Below, in pieces: positions 1 through 9,655 of a DNA stretch of 64,000 bases. Under the pieces are notes generated by a model that saw nothing but the letters and a program-made list of their open reading frames with translations, searched no databases and was not told where the DNA came from. The stretch is taken from positions 2,353,655 through 2,417,654 of the forward strand of contig NZ_SJOM01000007.1 of the NCBI RefSeq assembly GCF_004762045.1, read 5' to 3'. The position numbers were made by a program, and so were the translations under genes. Source of the stretch: Mycobacterium sp. DL99. Lineage in GTDB: Bacteria > Actinomycetota > Actinomycetes > Mycobacteriales > Mycobacteriaceae. Positions within the stretch are counted from its first letter, which is position 1. Each line of letters begins with the position of its first letter.

Positions 1-21
1 CCGGCGCCGGCCAACCCATGA
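1..21 (+). CDS. C-terminal tail of an upstream gene, probably DsbA-like thioredoxin-fold protein (partial)
   Basis: The first 21 bases can be read as the end of a gene (Pro-Ala-Pro-Ala-Asn-Pro, then TGA at 19-21) whose stop overlaps the ATG of the VKOR gene as ATGA. In M. tuberculosis the gene before the VKOR homologue encodes a secreted DsbA-like thioredoxin-fold protein, the partner that VKOR reoxidises. Nothing of that fold is visible here, so the identity rests on synteny and on the overlap alone. Confidence 0.4.
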   Translation, partial: PAPANP

Positions 22-641
22 GCGACACCGCCGCCGAGCTGGACGAACTGGGGACCGAGGAGTCCCCGGGCGTAGCCGTCGGCAAGGCCAGTGCCGTCTG
101 GATACTGATCGCAGGTGTCCTCGGTCTGGCGGCGTCGATGGCGCTCACGATCGAGAAGATCGAGCTGCTGATCGATCCGTCGTACGTTCCGACCTGCAGC
201 CTGAACCCGGTGATCTCCTGCGGCTCGGTGATGACCCGCGAGCAGGCATCGGTCTTCGGATTTCCCAACTCGCTGATCGGACTGGTCGCCTTCACGGTCA
301 CCCTGGTCACCGGCGTGCTGGCCGTGGCAGGTGTTCGGCTGCCCCGGTGGTACTGGGCCGGGCTGGCGACGGGGACACTGCTCGGTGCCGTCATGGTGCA
401 CTGGCTGATCTTCCAGAGCCTCTACACCATCGGCGCCCTGTGCCCGTACTGCATGGTGGTGTGGTCGGTGACCATCCCGCTGCTGGTGGTGTCGAGTTCC
501 ATCGCGCTTCGACCGCTGCACACCAACGGGGTCGCCCGGGCCATCTACCAGTGGCGGTGGTCGCTCGTGGCGCTCTGGTTCACCTCACTTGTGCTGTTGA
601 TCTTGGTGCGTTTCTGGGAATACTGGTCAACGCTCCCGTAA
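18..641 (+). CDS. VKOR-family membrane thiol oxidoreductase
   Basis: A 207-residue integral membrane protein of the vitamin K epoxide reductase family. In actinobacteria these proteins reoxidise periplasmic DsbA-like enzymes and pass electrons to quinone, so they support disulfide formation in exported proteins. The hallmark cysteines are present: a loop pair at C60 and C68 (in PTCSLNPVISC) and the active-site CPYC at about 142-145. Four to five hydrophobic segments are evident, with a cytoplasmic acidic N-terminus of about 25 residues. The ATG overlaps the preceding stop (ATGA), which suggests translational coupling to a DsbA-type gene. The order VKOR then pyc matches Rv2968c-Rv2967c. Confidence 0.9.
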   Translation: MSDTAAELDELGTEESPGVAVGKASAVWILIAGVLGLAASMALTIEKIELLIDPSYVPTCSLNPVISCGSVMTREQASVFGFPNSLIGLVAFTVTLVTGVLAVAGVRLPRWYWAGLATGTLLGAVMVHWLIFQSLYTIGALCPYCMVVWSVTIPLLVVSSSIALRPLHTNGVARAIYQWRWSLVALWFTSLVLLILVRFWEYWSTLP

Positions 642-675
642 CACCCACGCAATAACTTGTCGGTTAGGTCTACCC

Positions 676-3600
676 GTGATTTCCAAGCTGTTAGTCGCCA
701 ATCGTGGCGAGATTGCAATCCGTGCATTTCGTGCTGCCTATGAGATGGGTATCGCGACGGTGGCTGTGTATCCGTATGAGGATCGCAATTCACTGCACCG
801 TCTGAAGGCCGACGAGTCGTATCAGATCGGCGAGATCGGCCATCCGGTTCGGGCGTACCTGTCAGTCGAGGAGATCATCCGGGTCGCCAGGCACTCCGGC
901 GCGGATGCGGTGTATCCGGGCTACGGGTTCTTGTCGGAGAACCCGGAATTGGCGTCGGCCTGCGCGGAGGCGGGAATCACCTTTGTGGGGCCCTCGGCGC
1001 ACGTTCTGGAATTGACCGGCAACAAGGCGCGGGCGATCGCGGCGGCGAAGGCAGCTGGATTGCCGGTGCTGGCGTCCTCGGCGCCGTCGTCGTCGGTAGA
1101 TGAATTGGTCGCTGCGGCACGGGATATGGAGTTCCCGTTGTTCGTCAAGGCGGTATCGGGTGGTGGTGGTCGCGGCATGCGCCGGGTGACCGATCCCGAT
1201 GCGCTGCCCGAGGCGGTGGAGGCGGCTTCGCGTGAGGCGGAGTCGGCGTTCGGCGATCCGGCGGTGTACCTGGAGCAGGCCGTCATCAACCCGCGTCACA
1301 TCGAGGTACAGATCCTCGCCGATACGCAGGGCAACGTGATGCACCTGTTCGAGCGCGATTGCAGTGTGCAGCGGCGCCACCAGAAGGTGATCGAGCTGGC
1401 TCCGGCGCCGAATCTGGATCCTGCGCTGCGCGAGAAGATCTGCTCGGATGCGGTGGCCCTGGCCCGCCAGATCGGCTACAGCTGTGCCGGCACGATCGAG
1501 TTCCTGCTCGACGAGCGCGGGCATCACGTGTTCATCGAGTGCAATCCACGGATCCAGGTGGAGCACACGGTGACCGAGGAGATCACCGATGTGGACCTGG
1601 TGGGCTCACAGTTGCGGATCGCGGCCGGGGAGAGCCTGGCCGATCTGGGTTTGAGCCAGGACTCGTTGGTGATCCGCGGGGCGGCGATGCAGTGCCGGAT
1701 CACGACCGAGGATCCGGCCAACGGATTCCGTCCGGACACCGGGCGGATCACCGCCTACCGGTCACCCGGCGGTGCCGGTATCCGCCTGGACGGCGGATCC
1801 AACCTGGGTGCGGAGATCTCCGCGCACTTCGATTCGATGCTGGTCAAGCTGACGTGCCGGGGACGGGACTTCTCCACGGCGGTGTCGCGGGCCCGGCGTG
1901 CGCTGGCGGAGTTCCGTATCCGCGGTGTGTCGACGAACATCCCGTTCCTGCAGGCGGTGATCGACGACCCGGACTTCCGTGCCGGACGGGTCACCACCTC
2001 GTTCATCGATGATCGCCCGCAGCTGCTGACCTCGCGGTCGCCTGCCGATCGCGGTACGAAGATCTTGAATTACCTGGCCGACATCACGGTGAACAAGCCG
2101 AACGGGGAGCGTCCGACAGGGGTGTATCCGCAGGACAAGCTGCCTGCGTTGGATCTGTCGACGGTACCGCCGGCGGGTTCCAAGCAACGTCTGGTCGAGC
2201 TGGGCCCCGAAGGGTTCGCACGCTGGATGCGTGACAGTAAGGCCCTCGGGGTCACCGATACGACGTTCCGTGATGCCCATCAGTCCTTGTTGGCCACCCG
2301 CCTGCGTTCCACCGGCCTGCTCAAGGTGGCGCCGTACGTGGCTCGGACGATGCCGCAATTGCTGTCCATCGAGTGTTGGGGTGGGGCGACTTACGATGTG
2401 GCGCTTCGGTTTTTGAAGGAAGATCCGTGGGAGCGGTTGGCCGCCCTGCGCGAGGCGGTCCCCAATATCTGCCTGCAGATGTTGTTGCGGGGCCGGAACA
2501 CCGTGGGCTACACGCCCTATCCGGAACTGGTGACGTCGGCATTCGTCGACGAGGCGACCCGCACCGGGATCGACATCTTCCGGATCTTCGACGCGCTGAA
2601 CAATGTCGAGTCGATGCGTCCGGCGATCGATGCGGTCCGTGAGACGGACACGGCGATCGCCGAAGTGGCGATGTCCTACACCGGGGATCTCAGTAACCCC
2701 AACGAGAACCTGTACACGCTGGACTACTACTTGAAGCTGGCCGAGCAGATCGTCGACGCCGGTGCGCATGTGCTGGCGATCAAGGACATGGCCGGGTTGT
2801 TGCGTCCGCATTCGGCGCACACCCTGGTCTCGGCGTTGCGGTCGCGGTTCGACCTGCCGGTGCATGTGCACACCCATGACACCCCGGGTGGACAGTTGGC
2901 GACGTACCTGGCCGCCTGGCAGGCCGGCGCGTCGGCGGTCGACGGCGCAGCCGCGCCCCTGGCCGGCACCACCAGTCAGCCGGCGTTGTCCTCGATCGTG
3001 GCCGCCGCCGCGCACACCGAGTACGACACCGGTCTGTCCCTGGATGCGGTCTGCGATCTGGAGCCCTACTGGGAGGCACTGCGCAAGGTTTATGCACCGT
3101 TCGAGTCGGGGCTGCCTGCGCCGACCGGGCGGGTGTACACCCACGAGATCCCCGGCGGGCAGTTGAGTAACCTGCGCCAGCAGGCCATCGCCTTGGGGCT
3201 GGGGGACCGGTTCGAGGAGATCGAATCCAACTACGCCGCGGCCGACCGGGTGCTGGGCCGGTTGGTGAAGGTGACCCCGTCGAGCAAGGTGGTCGGGGAT
3301 CTGGCGCTCGCGTTGGTGGGCGCCGGGGTCAGCGCGCAGGAGTTCGCCGCCGATCCCGCCCGCTACGACATCCCCGACAGCGTGATCGGGTTCCTGCGTG
3401 GTGAACTCGGTGATCCTCCGGGCGGATGGCCGGAACCGTTGCGCACCAAGGCTCTTGAGGGCAGAGGGCCCGCCAAGCCGATCCAGGAGCTCTCGGCGGA
3501 GGACGAGGCGCTGCTGGCCGCGCCGGGGCCCAAACGTCAGGCGGCATTGAACCGGTTGCTGTTCCCGGCGCCGACCAAGGAGTTCGAGGCGCACCGCGAA

Positions 3601-4095
3601 ACGTACGGCGACACGTCGAGTCTCAGTGCCAACCAGTTCTTCTACGGGCTGCGCTACGGCGAGGAGCATCGTGTCGAACTCGAGCGCGGTGTGCAGTTGC
3701 TCATCGGTCTTGAGGCGGTCTCCGACGCCGACGAGCGCGGGATGCGCACGGTGATGTGCATTCTCAACGGGCAGCTGCGTCCCATCACGGTGCGTGACCG
3801 CAGCATCGCCAGTGAGGTCCCGGCGGCGGAGAAGGCTGACCGCAACAACCCGGCTCATGTCGCGGCGCCGTTCGCCGGTGTCGTCACCGTCGGTGTCGCG
3901 GTAGGGGACACGGTGGAGGCCGGCGCCACGATCGCCACCATCGAGGCGATGAAGATGGAAGCCGCGATCACCGCACCCAAGGCCGGCACCGTCGAACGTG
4001 TCGCGGTGGCTGCCACGGCCCAGGTCGAGGGCGGTGACCTCCTGGTGGTGGTCGGTTCGGCGGGCAGGAGCGAAGCGACCGGGGAATCAATCTGA
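676..4095 (+). CDS. pyc: Pyruvate carboxylase
   Basis: A full-length single-chain pyruvate carboxylase of 1139 residues, which makes oxaloacetate from pyruvate, bicarbonate and ATP (anaplerosis). Domains in order: biotin carboxylase/ATP-grasp from residue 1 (starting [18 protein letters not shown]), with the glycine-rich loop SGGGGRGMR near 160-168; carboxyltransferase TIM barrel from about 525 ([17 protein letters not shown], metal-binding HVHTHDT); tetramerisation region; C-terminal biotinyl domain with EAMKME, biotin-accepting Lys at about 1093. The GTG start is the only one giving the canonical N-terminus. No strong Shine-Dalgarno is evident in the short 35-nt gap after the VKOR gene. Confidence 0.97.
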   Translation: MISKLLVANRGEIAIRAFRAAYEMGIATVAVYPYEDRNSLHRLKADESYQIGEIGHPVRAYLSVEEIIRVARHSGADAVYPGYGFLSENPELASACAEAGITFVGPSAHVLELTGNKARAIAAAKAAGLPVLASSAPSSSVDELVAAARDMEFPLFVKAVSGGGGRGMRRVTDPDALPEAVEAASREAESAFGDPAVYLEQAVINPRHIEVQILADTQGNVMHLFERDCSVQRRHQKVIELAPAPNLDPALREKICSDAVALARQIGYSCAGTIEFLLDERGHHVFIECNPRIQVEHTVTEEITDVDLVGSQLRIAAGESLADLGLSQDSLVIRGAAMQCRITTEDPANGFRPDTGRITAYRSPGGAGIRLDGGSNLGAEISAHFDSMLVKLTCRGRDFSTAVSRARRALAEFRIRGVSTNIPFLQAVIDDPDFRAGRVTTSFIDDRPQLLTSRSPADRGTKILNYLADITVNKPNGERPTGVYPQDKLPALDLSTVPPAGSKQRLVELGPEGFARWMRDSKALGVTDTTFRDAHQSLLATRLRSTGLLKVAPYVARTMPQLLSIECWGGATYDVALRFLKEDPWERLAALREAVPNICLQMLLRGRNTVGYTPYPELVTSAFVDEATRTGIDIFRIFDALNNVESMRPAIDAVRETDTAIAEVAMSYTGDLSNPNENLYTLDYYLKLAEQIVDAGAHVLAIKDMAGLLRPHSAHTLVSALRSRFDLPVHVHTHDTPGGQLATYLAAWQAGASAVDGAAAPLAGTTSQPALSSIVAAAAHTEYDTGLSLDAVCDLEPYWEALRKVYAPFESGLPAPTGRVYTHEIPGGQLSNLRQQAIALGLGDRFEEIESNYAAADRVLGRLVKVTPSSKVVGDLALALVGAGVSAQEFAADPARYDIPDSVIGFLRGELGDPPGGWPEPLRTKALEGRGPAKPIQELSAEDEALLAAPGPKRQAALNRLLFPAPTKEFEAHRETYGDTSSLSANQFFYGLRYGEEHRVELERGVQLLIGLEAVSDADERGMRTVMCILNGQLRPITVRDRSIASEVPAAEKADRNNPAHVAAPFAGVVTVGVAVGDTVEAGATIATIEAMKMEAAITAPKAGTVERVAVAATAQVEGGDLLVVVGSAGRSEATGESI

Positions 4096-4646
4096 CCCGC
4101 ATCATTGCGGGGACGCTCGGCGGCCGTCGGATTGCGGTGCCCCGCAGCGGTACCCGGCCGACGTCCGATCGGGTCAGGGAGGCCGTGTTCAACGCGTTGA
4201 CGGCGCGGCTGGATTTCACCGGATTGTCGGTGCTGGATCTGTACGCCGGTTCGGGAGCGCTCGGCCTGGAAGCGCTTTCACGAGGCGCGACCTCGGCGAC
4301 CTTTGTCGAGGCCGATGCTCGCGCGGCGGCGGTCATCGCCGAGAACATCGCCTCCCTCGGCGTCCGCGCCGCCACGGTGCGCCGCGGCAGTGTCGAGGTG
4401 GTGTTGGCCGGGGGTGCCACGCGGCCAGTGGATCTGGTGTTCGCCGACCCGCCGTACGACCTCGACGATGCCGCGGTCGATGCGATGCTCGTCGTGTTGG
4501 CCGAAGCGGGCTGGGTGACCGTCGGCAGCGTCGTCCTGGTGGAGCGGCGCGCGTCGAGTGGGCCGGTGAGTTGGCCGGCAGGCTGGGATGAGCTGAGTAG
4601 CCGACGCTACGGCGATACCCGGGTGGAACTCGCCGAAGTGGGCTGA
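4092..4646 (+). CDS. rsmD: 16S rRNA (guanine966-N2)-methyltransferase RsmD, probable CTG start
   Basis: RsmD methylates G966 of 16S rRNA during 30S assembly. The SAM-binding motif ([19 protein letters not shown]) and the catalytic DPPY (in [10 protein letters not shown]) are intact. The first ATG/GTG in frame is the GTG at 4137, but the family N-terminus ([16 protein letters not shown]) is encoded upstream of it, from codon 4095 on. No ATG, GTG or TTG precedes that segment; the codon in the expected place is CTG at 4092, overlapping the pyc stop as CTGA. This gives 184 residues. I therefore infer a CTG start; the fallback is GTG 4137 with 169 residues and a lost first strand. The gene is coupled to pyc and followed by coaD, as in Rv2967c-Rv2965c. 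Confidence 0.85.
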   Translation: MTRIIAGTLGGRRIAVPRSGTRPTSDRVREAVFNALTARLDFTGLSVLDLYAGSGALGLEALSRGATSATFVEADARAAAVIAENIASLGVRAATVRRGSVEVVLAGGATRPVDLVFADPPYDLDDAAVDAMLVVLAEAGWVTVGSVVLVERRASSGPVSWPAGWDELSSRRYGDTRVELAEVG

Positions 4647-4684
4647 AGCGCCCGTCGATGCGGCGGCCTGTAGCGTCGTCACCC

Positions 4685-5161
4685 ATGAGTGGCGCGGTAT
4701 GCCCCGGCTCCTTCGACCCGGTGACCCTTGGCCATGTCGACGTATTCGAACGTGCGGCCGCGCAGTTCGATGAGGTCGTGGTGGCGGTTCTGGTGAATCC
4801 GAACAAGAAGGGCATGTTCGACCTCGACGAGCGCATGGCGATGATCGCCGAATCCACGACACACCTGCCGAATCTGCGGGTCGAGTCCGGTCAGGGCCTG
4901 GTGGTCGACTTCGTCAAGGCACGCGGTTTGACCGCGATCGTCAAGGGTCTGCGTACCGGCACCGACTTCGAGTACGAGCTACAGATGGCACAGATGAACA
5001 AGCATGTGGCCGGCGTCGACACCTTCTTCGTAGCCACCACACCGCAGTATTCGTTCGTGTCGTCGTCGTTGGCCAAAGAGGTTGCGTCGTTGGGCGGCGA
5101 CGTTTCGGAGTTGCTGCCCGAGCCGGTGAACCGCCGGCTGCAGGAGAAGCTGAGCGGCTAG
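4685..5161 (+). CDS. coaD: Phosphopantetheine adenylyltransferase
   Basis: CoaD catalyses the penultimate step of coenzyme A synthesis, transferring AMP from ATP to 4'-phosphopantetheine. The protein is 158 residues, typical for the family. The nucleotidyltransferase TLGH motif is at residues 14-17 after the N-terminal strand AVCPGSFDP, and the second signature is [13 protein letters not shown] near 120. The ATG at 4685 is preferred over an in-frame ATG at 4658 because family members begin immediately before the first strand. The gene lies 38 nt after rsmD and probably belongs to the same transcript. Confidence 0.97.
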   Translation: MSGAVCPGSFDPVTLGHVDVFERAAAQFDEVVVAVLVNPNKKGMFDLDERMAMIAESTTHLPNLRVESGQGLVVDFVKARGLTAIVKGLRTGTDFEYELQMAQMNKHVAGVDTFFVATTPQYSFVSSSLAKEVASLGGDVSELLPEPVNRRLQEKLSG

Positions 5162-5237
5162 CGCATCGGGTACCCGCGCTTCGGCGACCTCCGGACCCTC
5201 CGGCGGCTTGCGGGCGACACACCGATTGTGCTCCCAA

Positions 5238-5251
5238 GTCACAGGCGTAAC
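5238..5251 (+). promoter_or_regulatory. Candidate MtrA-type direct repeat upstream of sepIVA
   Basis: GTCAC-AGGC-GTAAC is a direct repeat of two GTnAC half-sites separated by four bases. That is the arrangement described for the response regulator MtrA, which controls division and cell-wall genes in mycobacteria. It lies about 50 nt before the sepIVA GTG, upstream of a weak -10-like CACACT/TAGTCA stretch. The match is by eye and short. Confidence 0.35.
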
Positions 5252-5297
5252 ACCAGGCACACTAGTCACTGACAACGACGACCTGGAGGGTTTTGCC

Positions 5298-6035
5298 GTG
5301 TACCGAGTTTTTGAAGCGCTCGACGAGCTCGGCGCGATCGTCGAAGAAGCGCGTGGTGTGCCGATGACCGCCGGTTGCGTGGTCCCGCGCGGTGACGTGC
5401 TGGAACTGATCGACGACATCAAGGACGCGATCCCCGGTGAGCTCGACGATGCGCAGGACGTGCTAGACGCACGCGATTCGCTGCTGCGCGAAGCCAAGGA
5501 TCACTGCGAGTCGGTGATGTCGAAGTCCAACGCCGATGCCGACGGCATGCTCAATCACGCCAGAGGCGAGGCTGATCGCTTGCTCGCCGACGCCAAGGCG
5601 CAGGCCGACCGGATGGTCGCCGAGGCCCGTCAGCACAGTGAGCGCATGGTCGTCGAGGCTCGTGAAGAGGCGGCGCGGGTCGCGACCGCGGCGAAACGCG
5701 AGTACGACGCGACCACGGGCCGTGCCAAGGCCGAGGCCGATCGTCTGACCGAAAACGGCAACATCTCCTACGAGAAGGCCGTGCAAGAAGGCATCAAGGA
5801 ACAGCAACGCCTGGTGTCGCAGACCGAGATCGTCTCGACGGCGACCGCCGAGGCCACCCGGCTGGTCGACGCGGCGCACGCCGAAGCCGACCGGTTGCGC
5901 GGCGAGTGCGACATCTACGTCGACAGCAAACTGGCGGAGTTCGAGGACTTCCTCAACGGCACGCTGCGCTCCGTCGGCCGCGGACGTCACCAGCTACGCA
6001 CGACCGCCGGCACGCACGACTACGCCACCCGCTGA
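5298..6035 (+). CDS. sepIVA: SepIVA, DivIVA-like septation and polar growth protein
   Basis: A 245-residue cytoplasmic protein, the same length as M. tuberculosis Rv2927c (SepIVA), an essential DivIVA-domain factor linked to septation and intracellular membrane organisation. The N-terminus (YRVFEALDELGAIVEEARG) holds the DivIVA-like lipid-binding segment. Residues about 75-230 are a charged Ala/Glu/Arg coiled coil with heptad-like repeats (EARQHSERMVVEAREEA). The GTG at 5298 is chosen because GGAGGG at 5285-5290 sits at good distance; the longer frame from 5208 would translate the intergenic promoter. A GTnAC direct repeat upstream hints at MtrA control. Confidence 0.93.
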   Translation: MYRVFEALDELGAIVEEARGVPMTAGCVVPRGDVLELIDDIKDAIPGELDDAQDVLDARDSLLREAKDHCESVMSKSNADADGMLNHARGEADRLLADAKAQADRMVAEARQHSERMVVEAREEAARVATAAKREYDATTGRAKAEADRLTENGNISYEKAVQEGIKEQQRLVSQTEIVSTATAEATRLVDAAHAEADRLRGECDIYVDSKLAEFEDFLNGTLRSVGRGRHQLRTTAGTHDYATR

Positions 6036-6102
6036 CACCCCTGTGCAGTTCTCGGCGCGCACTGCGTCGTGGTGCGATCTGACGCCGCCGTAGGATCGAT
6101 TC

Positions 6103-6714
6103 ATGGCGACGCATGCAAGATCGGGCAGGCATGGCGCGGGACACGGTGATTCGCGATCGCCGCTGGTGATCGATGTCTCGCGACTGGGCCGGCGGCCGGG
6201 TTCGTTACTGGCCCACCAGGAGTCGGTGCCGAGTCCGGTGCGGATCGGGGCCGAGCTGGTCGCCATCGAGAAGGGCGCACCACTGGAACTCGACCTGCAG
6301 TTGCAGTCGGTGTCGGAGGGCGTGCTGGTCAGTGGGACCGTATCGGCCCCCACAGCCGGCGAATGTGCGCGCTGCCTGACCGAACTCACCGGTGACGTCG
6401 AGATCGACCTCACCGAGCTGTACGCGTACCCGGACAGCACCACCGACGAGACCACCGAGGCCGACGAGATGGGTCGGGTCGGCGCCTCCGGCCAGGCCGA
6501 CACGGTCGACCTGCAACAGCCGATCATCGACGCTGTCGGATTGGCATTGCCGTTCTCCCCGTTGTGCCGCCCGGATTGCCCGGGCCTGTGCCCCGAATGC
6601 GGAGTGGCGCTTGCTACCGCCGAGCCCGGACACCACCACGACAAGATCGATCCCCGCTGGGCCAAGCTGGCTGCGATGCTTCCCGACGACGAGCGGCCCA
6701 GGGGTGACGAGTGA
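6103..6714 (+). CDS. YceD/DUF177 zinc-ribbon-like protein
   Basis: A 203-residue DUF177 (YceD) protein, homologue of Rv2926c. Family members act in rRNA accumulation or ribosome assembly and often precede rpmF; here the gene precedes rnc. Cys pairs CARC (near 88) and [12 protein letters not shown] (near 150-160) are visible, suggesting metal binding or structural thiols. The N-terminal 20 residues are His/Gly/Arg-rich. The stop overlaps the rnc start (GTGA), so the two are translationally coupled. Confidence 0.85.
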   Translation: MATHARSGRHGAGHGDSRSPLVIDVSRLGRRPGSLLAHQESVPSPVRIGAELVAIEKGAPLELDLQLQSVSEGVLVSGTVSAPTAGECARCLTELTGDVEIDLTELYAYPDSTTDETTEADEMGRVGASGQADTVDLQQPIIDAVGLALPFSPLCRPDCPGLCPECGVALATAEPGHHHDKIDPRWAKLAAMLPDDERPRGDE

Positions 6715-7403
6715 CCGACTCGCGTGAGGCGCTGCTGGACGCACTCGGCGTCGAACTTTCCGCCGAACTGCTCACCATCGCGTTGACACATCGCAGCTAC
6801 TCCTACGAGAACGGCGGCGTGCCGACAAACGAGCGGTTGGAGTTTCTCGGCGATGCCGTGCTCGGGTTGACGATCACCGAGGAGCTCTATCACCGCCACC
6901 CCGAACGCTCGGAGGGTGACCTGGCGAAGCTTCGGGCCAGCATCGTCAACACCCAGGCGCTGGCCGATGTCGGCCGTGGCCTCACCGACGGCGGCCTCGG
7001 CAGTCATCTGCTATTGGGCAAGGGCGAAGAGAATTCCGGTGGTGCCGACAAGTCCAGCATTCTCGCCGATGGTGTCGAATCCCTGCTCGGCGCAATCTAT
7101 TTGCAGCACGGACTGACCACTTCGCGTGAGGTGATCCTGCGGTTGTTCGGTGAGCTGCTCGACACCGCGCCGACGCTGGGAGCCGGGCTGGACTGGAAGA
7201 GCAGCCTGCAGGAGCTGACCGCCTCCCGTGGGCTCGGCGCCCCCAGCTACGTGGTGACCTCCACCGGACCCGACCACGACAAGGAATTCTCGGCGGTCGT
7301 GGTGGTGGCCGATGTCGAATACGGCAGAGGTGTGGGGCGCAACAAGAAAGAGGCCGAGCTCAAGGCTGCGGCCGCGGCCTGGAATGCACTCGACAATGCG
7401 TGA
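6711..7403 (+). CDS. rnc: Ribonuclease III
   Basis: A double-strand-specific endoribonuclease that processes rRNA precursors and structured mRNAs. The catalytic signature [13 protein letters not shown] is at residues 40-52, with Glu44 and Asp48 as expected metal ligands. A second acidic cluster is in [16 protein letters not shown] (about 115-130). The C-terminal double-stranded-RNA-binding domain covers about 160-230, ending [18 protein letters not shown]. Length 230 is standard. GTG start overlapping the DUF177 stop; mutM follows after 6 nt. Confidence 0.97.
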   Translation: MTDSREALLDALGVELSAELLTIALTHRSYSYENGGVPTNERLEFLGDAVLGLTITEELYHRHPERSEGDLAKLRASIVNTQALADVGRGLTDGGLGSHLLLGKGEENSGGADKSSILADGVESLLGAIYLQHGLTTSREVILRLFGELLDTAPTLGAGLDWKSSLQELTASRGLGAPSYVVTSTGPDHDKEFSAVVVVADVEYGRGVGRNKKEAELKAAAAAWNALDNA

Positions 7404-7409
7404 GGACCG

Positions 7410-8276
7410 ATGCCCGAACTGCCCGAGGTAGAGGTAGTCCGCCGGGGCCTGCAGGAACACGTTGCGGGCAAGACGATTTCAGCGGTACGTGTGCATCATC
7501 CGCGTGCCGTACGCCGTCACGAGGCCGGTCCCGCCGATCTGACCGCGCGACTCCTGGGCGCCCGCATCACCGGAACCGGCCGCCGGGGTAAGTACCTCTG
7601 GCTGACGCTGGGGGAGGACGGCAGCGAGGACGCGACCGATGCCCTGGTGGTGCATCTGGGGATGAGCGGCCAGATGCTGTTGGGGCCGCTGCGCGACGAC
7701 CGGCATCTGCGAATCGCCGCGCTGCTCGACGACGGGACGGCCCTGAGCTTCGTCGACCAACGGACGTTCGGGGGCTGGCAGCTGGCCGATCTGGTGACGG
7801 TCGACGGCGCCGCGTTGCCTCAGCCTGTCGCTCACATCGCGCGCGATCCGCTCGACCCGCTGTTCGATCGAGACAGCGTGGTTACCGTGCTGCGGCGCAA
7901 GCACTCTGAGATCAAGCGTCAGCTGCTCGACCAGACCGTGGTGTCCGGTATCGGCAACATCTACGCCGACGAGGCGCTGTGGCGGACCAAGATCAACGGC
8001 GCCAGGACCGCCGCGCTGCTGCCGCGCCGCCGACTGGCCGAGGTGCTCGACGCCGCCGCCGAGGTGATGACCGATGCGCTGAGCCAGGGCGGGACGTCAT
8101 TTGATTCGCTGTATGTGAACGTCAACGGCGAATCCGGTTACTTCGAACGGTCTTTGGACGCCTATGGCCGCGAAGGGGAGCCGTGCGGGCGGTGCGGCGC
8201 GGTGATGCGCCGTGAGAAGTTCATGAACCGGTCGTCGTTCTACTGCCCGAAATGTCAGCCCCGACCCCGGGGCTGA
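7410..8276 (+). CDS. mutM: Formamidopyrimidine-DNA glycosylase
   Basis: Removes 8-oxoguanine and formamidopyrimidines from DNA by a bifunctional glycosylase/AP-lyase reaction. The N-terminal MPELPEVE supplies Pro2 as nucleophile and Glu3; Lys61 is in GRRGKYLWL. The helix-two-turn-helix is followed by a C-terminal zinc finger with CGRC and CPKC, ending at 288 residues. It is six nucleotides after rnc. The rnc-mutM pairing matches Rv2925c-Rv2924c. Confidence 0.96.
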   Translation: MPELPEVEVVRRGLQEHVAGKTISAVRVHHPRAVRRHEAGPADLTARLLGARITGTGRRGKYLWLTLGEDGSEDATDALVVHLGMSGQMLLGPLRDDRHLRIAALLDDGTALSFVDQRTFGGWQLADLVTVDGAALPQPVAHIARDPLDPLFDRDSVVTVLRRKHSEIKRQLLDQTVVSGIGNIYADEALWRTKINGARTAALLPRRRLAEVLDAAAEVMTDALSQGGTSFDSLYVNVNGESGYFERSLDAYGREGEPCGRCGAVMRREKFMNRSSFYCPKCQPRPRG

Positions 8277-8286
8277 CCGGAACCGA

Positions 8287-9033
8287 TCACGGCATGCTGG
8301 GCATGCCCGGCATGTCGGACATGCAGATCTTCCACGATCCGCTTTCCTTGCGCAGGTACAACTTGCCGGGGCCCGCGCTGCTGGAGATGTCGACGACCGC
8401 CTTGCTGCCGTTCACCGTGATCTTGGTGATCTCCGCCGACCCGCTGGAGTTGGTGGTCTTCGGAATGTCGATCGCATCCAGCCCACCGATCTTGTCGAAC
8501 AGATCCTGATCTGCCTGGCAGAAATAGGGCAGGGCTTCGCTGAGGTCGCTGGAGCTGGACATCACCTCATCGAGGAAGTCGCGGACTTCCTGCTCGGCAT
8601 CGCTCCCGCTGGACTGCGAGGAGCCGGCGCTGGTGCGGCCGCCGTTCGATTTCGAATCGCCGCTCAATGCGAAGATGACGCCGCCACCGACCAGTGCCAG
8701 CACCACGACCACCGCAGCGGCGATCGCGAACCACTTGCCGTTGCCGCCTTTGGGTGGCTGCGGCGTGGGGTAGCCGTAGGGCTGCTGCGGCGCACCATAC
8801 GGCTGCTGCGGCGCACCGTAGGGCTGCTGGACCCCGTAGGGCTGTTGCGGCGCTCCATACGGCGTGCCGTAGGGCTGCTGCTGAGGCTCACCGTAGGGCT
8901 GCTGAGGCGCTCCGTACGGGGATCCGTACGGCTGCTCGGCGTTCGGATACCCCTGAGGCCCGCCCGGCTGCTGGGGGTATGGCTGTTGCCAGGGGCCGGT
9001 GGGGCCCGTCGGCGGAATGGGCGGATACGTCAC
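8287..9033 (-). CDS. Pro/Gln/Tyr-rich membrane-anchored protein with DUF4878-like extracellular domain
   Basis: A 248-residue protein of unknown function. The first about 85 residues are low-complexity repeats of the type P-Y-G-A-P-Q-Q. One transmembrane helix follows ([24 protein letters not shown]), then a Ser/Gly linker and an outside domain of about 110 residues of the NTF2/lumazine-binding DUF4878 kind ([19 protein letters not shown] near the end). The GTG at 9033 is chosen because GAGGAG lies just upstream (9043-9038); the longer TTG start at 9045 would include the ribosome-binding site. Such mycobacterial proteins resemble PknB-type or lipoprotein-associated surface proteins, but I assign no function. 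Confidence 0.8.
   Translation of the reverse strand: MTYPPIPPTGPTGPWQQPYPQQPGGPQGYPNAEQPYGSPYGAPQQPYGEPQQQPYGTPYGAPQQPYGVQQPYGAPQQPYGAPQQPYGYPTPQPPKGGNGKWFAIAAAVVVVLALVGGGVIFALSGDSKSNGGRTSAGSSQSSGSDAEQEVRDFLDEVMSSSSDLSEALPYFCQADQDLFDKIGGLDAIDIPKTTNSSGSAEITKITVNGSKAVVDISSSAGPGKLYLRKESGSWKICMSDMPGMPSMP
8774..8935 (-). repeat. Short in-gene tandem repeats encoding PYGxPQQ-type units
   Basis: Imperfect 12-24-bp units (for example GTAGGGCTGCTGCGGCGC on the plus strand) are repeated about ten times, encoding Pro-Tyr-Gly-Ala-Pro-Gln-Gln-like units. The near-identity of adjacent units suggests copy number could vary by slippage between strains. Confidence 0.75.
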
Positions 9034-9125
9034 GGTGCTCCTCAAGCGAAGTCGGTTGCGCCGAGTCTATCCCCGGCACAACGGTGTGGGGCGGTGGCGA
9101 AACGGTCACCCGTGGGCGCATGCAC

Positions 9126-9203
9126 TCATTTCCCAGGTCTGGCGGACATACAGACCTTCCACTCGTCACCCTCGTTGCGGAAGTAGAGGTCGCCGCCGGA
9201 CGA
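9126..9203 (-). pseudogene. C-terminal remnant of a second copy of the adjacent DUF4878-like protein
   Basis: Reading the minus strand from 9203 to a TGA at 9128-9126 gives 25 codons that include GDLYFRNEGDEWKVCMS, clearly related to [17 protein letters not shown] at the end of the intact neighbour. An in-frame TAA (9206-9204) lies immediately before, and the space upstream is taken by the oppositely oriented OsmC gene. This looks like the tail of a tandem paralogue whose body has been deleted. It is too short to be a gene. Confidence 0.7.
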
Positions 9204-9247
9204 TTACCGCTGGAATAACCGTGTGCCGCGACGTGTAGAAATACCGC

Positions 9248-9655
9248 ATGACCGAACTTTGGGTTGATCGCACCGGTGTGCGCAGGTACGTCGGGCGCAG
9301 TTCGCGCGGTGCAGAGGTACTCATCGGCAGTGAGGACGTCGAGGGCGTGTTCACCCCGGGGGAACTGATGAAGATCGCCCTCGCGGCGTGCAGTGGGATG
9401 TCCAGCGATCAGCCGCTGCGTCGCCGCCTGGGCGACGACTATCCGGCGACGATCCGGGTGTCAGGGCCGGCGGACCGGGAGCAGGAGCGTTACCCGCTGC
9501 TGGAGGAGAAACTCGAAATCGACGTGTCGGGCCTTTCGGAGGCCGAGGTGGCCAGGCTGTTGACCGTGGTCGAGCGCGCCATCGACCAGGTCTGCACAGT
9601 GGGCCGCACGCTGAAATCCGGCACCGAGGTGAAGTTCGAGGTCGCCACTCGATGA
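9248..9655 (+). CDS. OsmC/Ohr-family protein
   Basis: A 135-residue OsmC-fold protein, homologue of Rv2923c. The family includes thiol-dependent peroxidases acting on organic hydroperoxides. Both conserved cysteine contexts are seen: [11 protein letters not shown] near residue 48 and QVCTVGRTL near 117. ATG start; the stop overlaps the acyP start (ATGA), so the two are probably co-translated. The exact substrate is not evident. Confidence 0.88.
   Translation: MTELWVDRTGVRRYVGRSSRGAEVLIGSEDVEGVFTPGELMKIALAACSGMSSDQPLRRRLGDDYPATIRVSGPADREQERYPLLEEKLEIDVSGLSEAEVARLLTVVERAIDQVCTVGRTLKSGTEVKFEVATR

Noticed and set aside
1762..3858. A 698-codon minus-strand open frame inside pyc
   Set aside because: It mirrors the high-G+C codon pattern of pyc on the opposite strand, is rich in Arg/His/Gln without domains, and overlaps a certain gene.
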